Part shown: in pieces, positions 27,657 to 34,921 of the stretch
How positions within the stretch are numbered: position 1 is the first letter of the stretch
Layout of the letters: every line of letters begins with the position of its first letter
DNA from: Planctomycetota bacterium
GTDB taxonomy: Bacteria; Planctomycetota; Planctomycetia; Pirellulales; Pirellulaceae
NCBI GenBank assembly: GCA_029259935.1
Contig: JAJDEH010000300.1
Coordinates: 1 to 51,363, forward strand
Reading direction: 5' to 3'
Length of the DNA stretch: 51,363 bases
Position numbers and translations under genes: made by a program
The notes under the pieces: model-generated
What the model saw: only the letters and a program-made list of their open reading frames with translations
Told to the model about the DNA's origin: nothing
Database searches by the model: none

Positions 27657-29024
27657 GTGTCTGAACTGATCATCAGTGTTTCCGGTTTACGCGGCGTTAT
27701 CGGCGAAACGCTGACTCCCGATGTTGCGATTCGCTACGCAGCGGCATTCTGCCAGACCTTGCCGCCTGGCCCTTTGGTGTTGTCTCGCGACGGCCGAGCC
27801 ACGGGCAGCATGGTTGCCGATGCTGTACGGAGCGCGGTTCAAGCGATGGGGCACGACGTGGTGGACGCCGGAGTCGCCGCCACTCCCACAACTGGGGTGT
27901 TGGTGCGCACGCTTTCGGCGGTCGGCGGGATTCAGGTGTCAGCCAGCCACAACCCGCCGGAATTCAACGGCATGAAACTCTTCGACGGCCACGGCCGAGT
28001 GCTGACGTCCGCGGCGGGACAACCGGTTGTCGATCATTACAGGCGTGGGGACTTTCAGTGGTCGCCGCACGATGGCATTGGCCAACGGGTCGCTTGCGAA
28101 GCACCGACGAGCGAGCATCTCTCGCTTGTGCTGAGGACGGTCGATGTCGATCAAATCAGGAAGCGGCGGTTTCGGGTGTTGTTGGATTCCAACCATGGCG
28201 CCGGAAGCTTGCTTGGCAAACAGCTTTTGGAGGAACTGGGTTGTGAACTGAAATTGGTCGGCGGCACTCCCGATGGGCAGTTTGCCCATTCGCCCGAACC
28301 GATCGACGAGAATCTCGGCGGAATTTGCAAGCTCGTGGAGTCCGAACCGCTGGCGATTGGCTTTTGCCAGGATCCGGATGCGGATCGACTGGCGATTATC
28401 GATGAAAACGGACGATATCTGGGCGAAGAATACACGTTGGCCCTCTGTCTCGATCACATCTTGCGGAACAAGCCGGAATCCGTCGTCACCACGGGATCCG
28501 TCGTCACCAATTGTGCAACAAGCCGAATGGCGGACGATCTCGCGAGTCGGCACGGTGCCACCTTGTTTCGTTCCGCCGTGGGAGAAGCCAACGTCGTTGA
28601 ATTGATGTTGCAACAGCAGGCCGTCTTCGGGGGAGAAGGAAACGGCGGACCGATCGATCCGCGAGTGGGCTACGTGCGGGACAGTTTTGTAGGGATGGCT
28701 CAAGTGCTGGACGCGATGGCGGCTCGAGAGTTGCCAATAAGCCGATTGGCGGACGAGATTCCACGCTACGAGATTCTCAAGCGGAAGGTTTCGCTTGATC
28801 CCAACGAGATTCCCGCCGCGCTCGATCGGCTCGAGAGGCACTTTTCGGACGCCAAGGCGGATCGACTGGACGGGCTGCGGCTCGATTGGGATGACCGCTG
28901 GCTGCTGATCCGCGCCAGCAACACGGAAGCGATCGTCCGCACGATCGCCGAGGCCCAGACAATGGAAATGGCCGCCGCCCTTTGTGACGAAGCACGTGGC
29001 GTCATTGAGCGGCCCGGTGTTTAG
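27657..29024 (+). CDS. glmM: Phosphoglucosamine mutase / phosphomannomutase (short form)
   Basis: A 455-aa phosphohexomutase beginning at GTG 27657. The active-site serine is in GIQVSASHNPPEFNGMKLFD, the metal loop is CQDPDADRLAIID, and the sugar/phosphate loops are EGNGGPIDPRV and IRASNTEAIVRTIAE. Length and the ELIISVSGLRGVIGETL start fit the GlmM/archaeal PMM group, so conversion of glucosamine-6-P to glucosamine-1-P for peptidoglycan and UDP-GlcNAc supply is likely, but mannose specificity cannot be excluded. Only 224 bases separate it from the divergent 605-aa paralogue. Confidence 0.88.
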   Translation: MSELIISVSGLRGVIGETLTPDVAIRYAAAFCQTLPPGPLVLSRDGRATGSMVADAVRSAVQAMGHDVVDAGVAATPTTGVLVRTLSAVGGIQVSASHNPPEFNGMKLFDGHGRVLTSAAGQPVVDHYRRGDFQWSPHDGIGQRVACEAPTSEHLSLVLRTVDVDQIRKRRFRVLLDSNHGAGSLLGKQLLEELGCELKLVGGTPDGQFAHSPEPIDENLGGICKLVESEPLAIGFCQDPDADRLAIIDENGRYLGEEYTLALCLDHILRNKPESVVTTGSVVTNCATSRMADDLASRHGATLFRSAVGEANVVELMLQQQAVFGGEGNGGPIDPRVGYVRDSFVGMAQVLDAMAARELPISRLADEIPRYEILKRKVSLDPNEIPAALDRLERHFSDAKADRLDGLRLDWDDRWLLIRASNTEAIVRTIAEAQTMEMAAALCDEARGVIERPGV

Positions 29025-29200
29025 GTTGAGTCGTGGCCTTTGGCGTTCCGTTCTTCTATGCAAGCATAGCCAAATTCACATCGACAGCCGCCGCCGCGTG
29101 GACTCCTAGGCGAACCGTCCCTATCCTTCAAGTGTCTGTTGATTGCGATCTTCCGAAGCGGGCGCTCACTCGAACGCCCCAAGAGACCAGCGAGGGATAC

Positions 29201-29605
29201 ATGCTCTCTAGTTCACGGCCCCATGATGATGAGTTTCTTAGTCGAGCGTTGCAGAAGATTGCTCAACGGGCCGGAATGTCCTCGGGAAGTATTCGAATTG
29301 CGCTTCACGATGGACAGGTGTGTCTTGTCGTCATTCAACCAAGACATCAGCTATCGAAGAACTGCGGCCTAGACACTTGGCCCGAACCGAACATTGAAAC
29401 AGAAACAATAAATCTGGATGGGCTCGGCGCATTTGTCCAGTCGCTTGTCGAAGAACCGATTCGAACCAAGATCGGACCGTTCGCGGCGGTTAAGGCAAGA
29501 ATCGAATCCGGGTCTGTTTCGCACTGGCGGATTTCCCGCCTTTACAGAAAACGGAAATGCAAACGCCGACGCCACGGCGTCGAAAATGGCAGCAGCAGCG
29601 CATGA
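29201..29605 (+). CDS. Hypothetical protein, 134 aa
   Basis: An open frame starting at ATG 29201 (MLSSSRPHDDEFLSRALQKI) after AGCGAGGG. The central part looks like a real soluble domain (SGSIRIALHDGQVCLVVIQP, INLDGLGAFVQSLVEEPI), while the tail is unusually basic (RLYRKRKCKRRRHG). The frame is open further upstream to 29033 but that part has no protein character. No family recognised. It may be a small accessory gene or a partly decayed one; a terminator follows at 29718. Confidence 0.4.
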   Translation: MLSSSRPHDDEFLSRALQKIAQRAGMSSGSIRIALHDGQVCLVVIQPRHQLSKNCGLDTWPEPNIETETINLDGLGAFVQSLVEEPIRTKIGPFAAVKARIESGSVSHWRISRLYRKRKCKRRRHGVENGSSSA

Positions 29606-29717
29606 CATCAATGTTTAAAAACTTGCCTTTAGAAGGGTGAAATCTAAAATCTAGGGCAAAGAAAACAACTCAAACAATTTAGCTATACGGCTGACGGCCG
29701 ACGTTACTGAAATTACG

Positions 29718-29778
29718 AGGCTGTCTCGACCCGAGTGGTGCATTCCATGCCGCTCTCGGGCCGAGGCAGCCTTTTTTT
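29718..29778 (+). terminator. Strong rho-independent terminator before the Ub-like operon
   Basis: A long stem pairs 29718-29735 (AGGCTGTCTCGACCCGAG) with 29753-29772 (CTCTCGGG then CCGAGGCAGCCT), with two mismatches or bulges and a 17-base loop that can itself fold (GGTGCAT/ATGCC). Seven T follow at 29772-29778. It ends 43 bases before the RING-like gene and so insulates the operon from upstream reading, or, if the promoter lies before it, could act as an attenuator. Confidence 0.85.
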
Positions 29779-29821
29779 ATTGGATTTTCGCGCCCAGATT
29801 TCGCGAGTGCAGGAGTCGACG

Positions 29822-30478
29822 ATGGCACAAGGGAGTCAATTTGAACTTCATTCCTTCCGTGGTGAAGACGACTGGTCGGACGGCTCGTCGAGCCTGCAGG
29901 CCGAGATCGACAGGTTGGATTGGAACGAACACGAGTTGCCGACAGCCAGCGTGTTGGTTGTCGATGAAGATGCGCCGGAAGCGGATGCCTTGTTCGTCGG
30001 AATCGCGGAAGACACTAAGTGTCCGGTCCGTGTCGCCGCCGATGAGCAACCGGTTGCCGAGTTCCGAACGGTGCAACGTCGGCTAGGTCCGGCGCTGGCG
30101 ATGTTCCCCTGTCACGATGGAGTTTTGGTGAACGGATTGCCCGCGCTCGCGTTGACGGTGTTAGCGCCGCGCGACGCGCTGGTACTCGCGCCGGGCTTGC
30201 AGACTTATGTCACGCAACGCATTCGTCCTTATGTCGGCAAGGCCACGGAGGAAATGATCGGAAAGAAGTGTCCTTTCTGCCGCATCCCGATTGACCGAGA
30301 CACACGAGTCGTCACTTGCCGTTGCGGCGTCGTGTACCACCTGGAGACGGACGAGAGCCATCCGGACGTCGACGAGTCGGATCGGCTGGCCTGCTTCAAC
30401 AAGGTACGCAAATGCCTGTCGTGCAGCCGCGAAGTGACGTTTGAAGAATCGCTGGTCTGGGGTCCGGCGGGACTCTGA
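29822..30478 (+). CDS. RING-finger-type zinc-binding protein (putative E3-like)
   Basis: A 218-aa protein; the ATG at 29822 is used since the terminator at 29718-29778 makes a start further upstream unlikely. Residues 150-201 match the prokaryotic RING pattern: Cys150, Cys153, Cys166, Cys168, His173, Cys191, Cys198, Cys201, including KCPFCRIPI, TCRCGVVYH and CLSC. The preceding ~95-140 region (HDGVLVNGLPALALTVLAPRDALVL) is beta-rich and resembles an FHA-like sandwich. Prokaryotic RING proteins of this sort are known from predicted Ub-like operons, where they are proposed E3 ligases. It is the first gene of the operon, followed by E1 and E2 genes. Ligase activity is inferred. Confidence 0.75.
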   Translation: MAQGSQFELHSFRGEDDWSDGSSSLQAEIDRLDWNEHELPTASVLVVDEDAPEADALFVGIAEDTKCPVRVAADEQPVAEFRTVQRRLGPALAMFPCHDGVLVNGLPALALTVLAPRDALVLAPGLQTYVTQRIRPYVGKATEEMIGKKCPFCRIPIDRDTRVVTCRCGVVYHLETDESHPDVDESDRLACFNKVRKCLSCSREVTFEESLVWGPAGL

Positions 30479-30522
30479 GATTAGACGTTTGAAATGGATT
30501 TGAAATTGAAACGCTGTTGAAC

Positions 30523-31815
30523 ATGAAGACTTTGGCACATCCGGAATCAGTTGCACCGACCGCCAGCGGTTGGCTGGAGCTGCGCGAGTCGAGCCGCGAT
30601 GCGGCGTCGGTGACCGAGGCGGAGATTGCGCTGGCGCGAACGGCGCTGAAAGGCCTGCCCGTGGGAGGCCGTCCGTTGTCGGACAGCCGAGTCTTCATGG
30701 CCGGGCTGGGAGCCGCCGGTGGCGTTGCCTATCGCCTGCTGGTGCAGTCGGGTGTTGGCGCGATCGACGCCGTCGATCCGGACAGCTATGGATCGGATTC
30801 ATTCCTGACACAGACTTCGACTTGGAAGGACGCGGGACAACCGAAAGCGATCGTACAACGTAATAACGCCGCCGATTTAAATCCGGCGGTGCGAATCAGA
30901 ACAGCAGTGGGGCCGGCCCAACATGTTCGCCTGCGAGATTTGAGACTAGCCGACCTGTTTCTGATTGCTGGCGACAACTTGGCAGTTGCCCTGTGGTGTG
31001 GAAGCCGGGCCGCCGGGCTCGGCAAACCGATGGTTCAAGCGGCCGTGCATGGCGAAACGGCCAGCGCGATTGTTCGCGGATATGATCTGCGAGACGGCGA
31101 GGGTGCTTGTCCCCGATGCGGGTTGAGCCAACAGGAGCTACAGCATCAATCCGTGCGGCATGGCTGCGATGTCGGTGCCACGGTACCGTTGGCCAAGGAG
31201 TCGACGCGGACGCAACCGACGATTTGCAATGTTGCCGGCGCGATGGCGGCCAGTGAGGCGATCAAATGGCTGACAGGCAACGAAGATCTGGCACTGCGTG
31301 GTGAAGAGGCGCTCGTTTCGACTTTGGCTTTTCAGTCTTGGCGGACGGCCTTGCGTCGCGACAGCCAATGTGCTCAGCCACACCGCAAATGGGAACTCGT
31401 TGACCTTGAAACGGAAGCCCACGAGACGTCGTTGCGAGACATTGTCGAACACGACGGACCGCGGCCTGACGAGATTCCACAAATTCGTTCGGAGTTGGAT
31501 TGGATCAGTTTCACATTTTGTTCGGCTTGCCAGCAACGGGCCGATGTGCGTCGTTTCGCCCGGTTGGACGCCGTGGTCGGACGTTGCGACTGTGGCGAGC
31601 CATTGAAGCCGGTTCCGCAAGGCGCTCATTCGATCGTGCCCCCGCAAGATCTGCGGGCGTGCTGGGAGAAGCCGCTTAGCGAAATCGGGATCACCGCCGG
31701 CGAAGCGGTCGGCCTGAGGCGAGATGAGACGTGGCACTACTTTTTCACGAATGATCAGAACTGGCGGAAGATCGAACCGACGGTCAGGAGAGAAACAAAT
31801 GTCGACGGCAAGTGA
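30523..31815 (+). CDS. E1-like ThiF/MoeB-family activating enzyme, first copy
   Basis: A 430-aa protein; TTG 30517 is an alternative start two codons upstream. The nucleotide-binding Rossmann motif is VFMAGLGAAGGVAYRLLVQSG with the acidic strand IDAVDPDSYGSDSF. Next come the CPRCG zinc pair, Cys in HGCDVGA and the late helix NVAGAMAASEAIKWLTG, as in ThiF/E1 adenylation domains. The C-terminal ~130 residues carry a zinc ribbon-like FCSACQ ... RCDCGEPL and are not part of plain ThiF. It should adenylate the C-terminal Gly of a Ub-like protein and pass it to the E2 whose gene overlaps its 3' end by 17 bases. Confidence 0.8.
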   Translation: MKTLAHPESVAPTASGWLELRESSRDAASVTEAEIALARTALKGLPVGGRPLSDSRVFMAGLGAAGGVAYRLLVQSGVGAIDAVDPDSYGSDSFLTQTSTWKDAGQPKAIVQRNNAADLNPAVRIRTAVGPAQHVRLRDLRLADLFLIAGDNLAVALWCGSRAAGLGKPMVQAAVHGETASAIVRGYDLRDGEGACPRCGLSQQELQHQSVRHGCDVGATVPLAKESTRTQPTICNVAGAMAASEAIKWLTGNEDLALRGEEALVSTLAFQSWRTALRRDSQCAQPHRKWELVDLETEAHETSLRDIVEHDGPRPDEIPQIRSELDWISFTFCSACQQRADVRRFARLDAVVGRCDCGEPLKPVPQGAHSIVPPQDLRACWEKPLSEIGITAGEAVGLRRDETWHYFFTNDQNWRKIEPTVRRETNVDGK

Positions 31816-32407
31816 ACCGAAGAAGTCGGATCGTGTCAAGAAACATGAAGAGCTTCGTGACGCGGCCCTCAAACAAAATGGCGGCGGCCGCAGCTTCTCG
31901 CAATGGAAAGCAGCCGCGGTTGATGAAGTCGTGGATTTGGCTAACCAAGCACCGCGCATGCAACTGTTGGAAATCAACCTGCACGGCGACTTGGACCTCG
32001 TCTATGGGATCCGGATGCCGGTGCCGCGGTGGCCGCACGGCGACGAGTTAGTGATTGCCGACCATGCGATTTTCCATCTCGTTTATCGAGACGAGTGGCG
32101 CGTCGACGCGCCGCCGGGATGGGCGCCGCTGGGCGTGTTCGCTCCCTTGGACATTTTTCATCCGAACTCGAAACCGGCGCTGCGTGGCGCGCTTTGTTTA
32201 GGAAACTTGGCGGCCGGTATTGCCCCGAAAGAGCTGATTTTGCTGGGTTACTACTTGGCATCGTTGCAAGATTACACCTTGGACGAATCCGATCCCGACG
32301 GAGTGCTGAACCCGGAAGCTTGTGAGTGGTATCGCTGCCATCCGCAATACTTGCCATTGACGCGGGCTGGACTATTTGACGACTGGAAACCAGAAGGAGT
32401 TGCTTAA
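31799..32407 (+). CDS. E2-like ubiquitin-conjugating-fold protein with catalytic Cys
   Basis: A 202-aa protein, ATG 31799 behind CAGGAGAG. Residues ~45-180 show the E2 hallmarks in order: the beta-sheet ending FHLVYRDEWRVDAPP, the IFHPN motif (121-123, with the Asn that stabilises the oxyanion), the active Cys133 in GALCLGN about ten residues later, PKELILLGYYLASLQDY, and the late NPEACEWYR helix. This is closer to the canonical eukaryote-like E2 than most bacterial relatives. It overlaps E1 upstream and the next gene by one base (TAATG), so all three are coupled. It should receive the Ub-like protein from E1 as a thioester. Confidence 0.85.
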   Translation: MSTASEPKKSDRVKKHEELRDAALKQNGGGRSFSQWKAAAVDEVVDLANQAPRMQLLEINLHGDLDLVYGIRMPVPRWPHGDELVIADHAIFHLVYRDEWRVDAPPGWAPLGVFAPLDIFHPNSKPALRGALCLGNLAAGIAPKELILLGYYLASLQDYTLDESDPDGVLNPEACEWYRCHPQYLPLTRAGLFDDWKPEGVA

Positions 32408-33282
32408 TGAGCGTCGCGATCCCCAAAGACCGCGCCAAGAACCGACCGCTGCTTGAAGCCGGCAACGGACTGCGATTCAAGACAGGCCGCGGCCGGAAAG
32501 GCGCTCCCGTGATTTGGGAGCACCAAGGTTGGCTGCGGCAAAAGCAACGGCACGGCTCGATTCAGAGCATGGCCGATTGCCTGGCGGCGCACGCCGATTG
32601 GGCCGGTCCGTCGAAACTTGTTTGGACGGATGAAGCCTGCTGGAAGATCACGGAAGTCTATCTCTCCCACGCCGACTTTGGCGACGAGTTGCTAGATGAC
32701 GAGTCCTCGCAAGAAAACAACTTGCTGATGTCCGAGTTGATCGAGGAGACGTTTAAGAGAAAGCCGAAAGACAAGGCCGCCGGATGGGAACCGCCCTCGA
32801 CTAGCGAGTTGGCCGGCTGGCTTGAAGCCACCGGACACACGGCCACGGTCGATGAAGACGAGAATTTGCGGCTGACGTTGAAGAGCCGCGGATGTGACGG
32901 CCAAGTTCGCGTCACTAGCGAATCGGGTCGGCTGCGGTTGGCAATGCGGCTGGGTTCATGGTCCAAGCTCGACCCCGCGGCGGAGGAGGCCATTTTGCAT
33001 CTGTCAAACGAAGCGAACGCTCGCGGCCGGATGTTTCGGATTGCCTGGCTGGCGGAAAAGGAACAACGAAAGTGCGAAGCACAAGTCGACTTAACCGGGT
33101 TGCCGACGGCGGGGCACGTCGAGCGGTTGTGGCCCGACGTGATTCGGACTTCCGTCGCCAGCTTGGAACTAGCTTTGCGTTGGCTGGGCCGCGAACTCGA
33201 AGTACTCGCGGACGGTAAGAATCTGGAATTGGCCCGCGAACTTTTGCAGACGGCCGACGGCCGACCGCGACAGCCCCGCTAA
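32407..33282 (+). CDS. Unknown protein of the Ub-like operon (C-terminal half YbjN/CesT-like)
   Basis: A 291-aa protein translationally coupled to the E2 gene by TAATG. The N-terminal third is basic (AKNRPLLEAGNGLRFKTGRG) and the middle acidic (DFGDELLDDESSQENN). The C-terminal ~140 residues alternate strands and helices (RVTSESGRLRLAMRLGSWSK, EEAILHLSNEANARGRMFRIA, WPDVIRTSVASLELALRWLG) in a way that resembles the YbjN or type-III-chaperone CesT fold; this is a weak, shape-based comparison. No catalytic motif is visible. An adaptor or chaperone for the conjugation enzymes would fit its place. Confidence 0.7.
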   Translation: MSVAIPKDRAKNRPLLEAGNGLRFKTGRGRKGAPVIWEHQGWLRQKQRHGSIQSMADCLAAHADWAGPSKLVWTDEACWKITEVYLSHADFGDELLDDESSQENNLLMSELIEETFKRKPKDKAAGWEPPSTSELAGWLEATGHTATVDEDENLRLTLKSRGCDGQVRVTSESGRLRLAMRLGSWSKLDPAAEEAILHLSNEANARGRMFRIAWLAEKEQRKCEAQVDLTGLPTAGHVERLWPDVIRTSVASLELALRWLGRELEVLADGKNLELARELLQTADGRPRQPR

Positions 33283-33298
33283 GTGGGGCAACTGATTG

Positions 33299-33324
33299 GC
33301 CGGCAACGTTGCCGGCGCGTTTTT
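33299..33324 (+). terminator. Short hairpin with T run before the first Ub-like gene
   Basis: An 18-base perfect palindrome GCCGGCAACGTTGCCGGC (33299-33316) is followed three bases later by TTTTT (33320-33324). A second hairpin GCCCC (33273-33277) / GGGGC (33285-33289) overlaps the preceding stop codon. Together they may partly terminate or process the transcript upstream of the Ub-like gene. Confidence 0.5.
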
Positions 33325-33351
33325 CCAAAACCTTTTCAAAGAGGAGTGCTT

Positions 33352-33630
33352 ATGGTTACCGCGACAACCAGTTCGGTCGTCGATCCGCTGCAGTTTGTGG
33401 CGACCGACGTTACCGGATTGCGGCGTCTCGAGTTCGACGCTGTCGACGGCCACCGATCAGCCGGCGAGGTGGCGCTTAGCGTTGCTTCGGCGATGGATCT
33501 TCCGACCAATGTGCCCTGGTCTCTGCGCGATCAGCAACGAGCCCGCATGTTGGAACAGGAAGCTCCGCTGGGGGGCCAAATCGACACCGGCTCCGAACTC
33601 GTCGTGATCCCGCGAAGCCACTTGGGCTAG
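33352..33630 (+). CDS. Small Ub-like (beta-grasp) protein ending in Gly, first copy
   Basis: A 92-aa protein with ATG 33352 behind a strong AAAGAGGAG. Predicted order of two strands (LQFVATDVTG, RRLEFDAV), a helix (SAGEVALSVASAMDL) and further strands (ARMLEQEAPLG, GSELVVIP) fits a ubiquitin/YukD-type fold. The chain ends SRSHLG-type with Gly92 as the last residue, so it would be ready for E1 without trimming. It is placed between E1/E2 and a JAB protease gene and is flanked by hairpins that may set its level apart from the enzymes. Fold assignment rests on pattern and context. Confidence 0.7.
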   Translation: MVTATTSSVVDPLQFVATDVTGLRRLEFDAVDGHRSAGEVALSVASAMDLPTNVPWSLRDQQRARMLEQEAPLGGQIDTGSELVVIPRSHLG

Positions 33631-33642
33631 CGTGATTAAAAA

Positions 33643-33694
33643 CACTTGGCGGGTCCTTGGCCATTCGGACCAGGCCCGCTAAGTGCGATTTTTC
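33643..33694 (+). terminator. Hairpin with T run after the first Ub-like gene
   Basis: CACTTGGCGGG (33643-33653) pairs with CCCGCTAAGTG (33675-33685) with one mismatch, and inner GGTCC/GGACC extends it; GCGATTTTT follows. A further GCGCGG/CCGCGC hairpin is at 33724-33738. The structure would end a short transcript of the Ub-like gene, leaving read-through to the JAB gene. Confidence 0.6.
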
Positions 33695-33785
33695 GTATTT
33701 CAAAAAAGGTGCTGAACAGCGCGGCGCGGATGCCGCGCGCCGACAGAATGCAATTCCGCCTTAGGTCGCTCTTGGAGTCAAACTG

Positions 33786-34913
33786 GTGAAAAATTTCCTC
33801 ATCGAAGACGGCAAACAATTGGTACTCGACATCGTCGACAAGGTCAGCGCCGAAACGGACGGCAAGGAAACGACGCTGACGGCCCAATTGGTTTCCCGCG
33901 TGCCGCTGACCTATTCGGACTTTCAACTGGCACGCGACGAAACCTGGTGGCTGGGAGTCCGCAACGGGTCGTTGGAGCCGGATTTGGAATCGCACGAGAT
34001 GCGCGTCATTCCGGGCGGCGACGCCGGCGACGGGATGGTGGATGGCTACACGATTCGGCTGAGCCGCGACGGTTCGAGCTACAGCCGCAAGTTTTCGATC
34101 CGCAGCATGAGCAATGTGGCCCAACGCGAAATCACGCGACTGTTCAAGGACGACGATACCGAGATCAGTTTGGATGACAACTACTCCTACTACCTCAGTT
34201 CCATCGCGGCGGACGAACAAGAGGCGGACCCCGCGCCGGAAATGCGCGTCAAGTCGTGCCGCGAGCCGTTGCTGTTTGATGAAGGGCGGCTGGCCGATTA
34301 CATGAGAGTCAGCGAAACGCTGGTGGGAGTTTCCGAGCCTCCGCCGAAAACCAAGACACCTCCCATGCAGATCTTTGTCACGCAAGACGTATGGGACGAA
34401 TCCAAAGAGCACGCGCATCGAGGCGGCGAGCAAGAATCGGCGGCCTTGTTCAGCGGCCGGCTGTTTCGCGACACAGACTCGCCGGAAGTATTTGTACGGA
34501 TCGATGCCTGCCTGGAAGCCGCACACGCGGTCGAAGAGAAGCTTTCGGTGACCTTCACCGGCGACACTTGGGCTCATGCCCGCGAGTTGCTGGAGATGCG
34601 CAGAAAGCGGCTCGGTAGGCCGCAAGAGATTATCGTTGGGTCGGTCCACCGGCATCCGTTCATGCCGTCGGCCGACGCCAACGGCCAGCGAAAATGTGAG
34701 ATCTGCGAAGTCGCCGAATACTGCACCCGGTCGACGGCGGTGCCCAGCGGAGATGACTTTGAGTGGCATCGTTCGGTGTTCGCCGGACAGCCATATACCA
34801 CATTGCTGATTTGGGGCTACAACGCCCGCGAGGAAGAGGACTTTCGTTTGTATGGTCTGCACAACGCAACCTTCAGTAACCGCACGCTTCGTTTGCTGAG
34901 GCAGGAACCCTAG
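33786..34913 (+). CDS. JAB/JAMM metalloprotease-like protein, first copy
   Basis: A 375-aa protein starting at GTG 33786. The N-terminal ~190 residues are a beta-rich domain without a recognised family. The C-terminal part is a JAB domain: likely catalytic Glu217 in GGEQESAALFSG, zinc ligands His288 and His290 in VGSVHRHPFMPS, and Ser321/Asp324 in VPSGDD. Between HxHP and SxxD lies an insertion with Cys304, Cys307 and Cys313 (KCEICEVAEYC) that could hold its own zinc or iron. Such enzymes remove or mature Ub-like proteins by cutting after Gly. It precedes the AAA gene by 8 bases. Confidence 0.8.
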   Translation: MKNFLIEDGKQLVLDIVDKVSAETDGKETTLTAQLVSRVPLTYSDFQLARDETWWLGVRNGSLEPDLESHEMRVIPGGDAGDGMVDGYTIRLSRDGSSYSRKFSIRSMSNVAQREITRLFKDDDTEISLDDNYSYYLSSIAADEQEADPAPEMRVKSCREPLLFDEGRLADYMRVSETLVGVSEPPPKTKTPPMQIFVTQDVWDESKEHAHRGGEQESAALFSGRLFRDTDSPEVFVRIDACLEAAHAVEEKLSVTFTGDTWAHARELLEMRRKRLGRPQEIIVGSVHRHPFMPSADANGQRKCEICEVAEYCTRSTAVPSGDDFEWHRSVFAGQPYTTLLIWGYNAREEEDFRLYGLHNATFSNRTLRLLRQEP

Positions 34914-34921
34914 GAGAAATC

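Noticed and set aside
31138..31977. Antisense open frame across the E1/E2 junction
   Set aside because: It lies opposite two genes with clear motifs; composition is that of a reverse-strand shadow.
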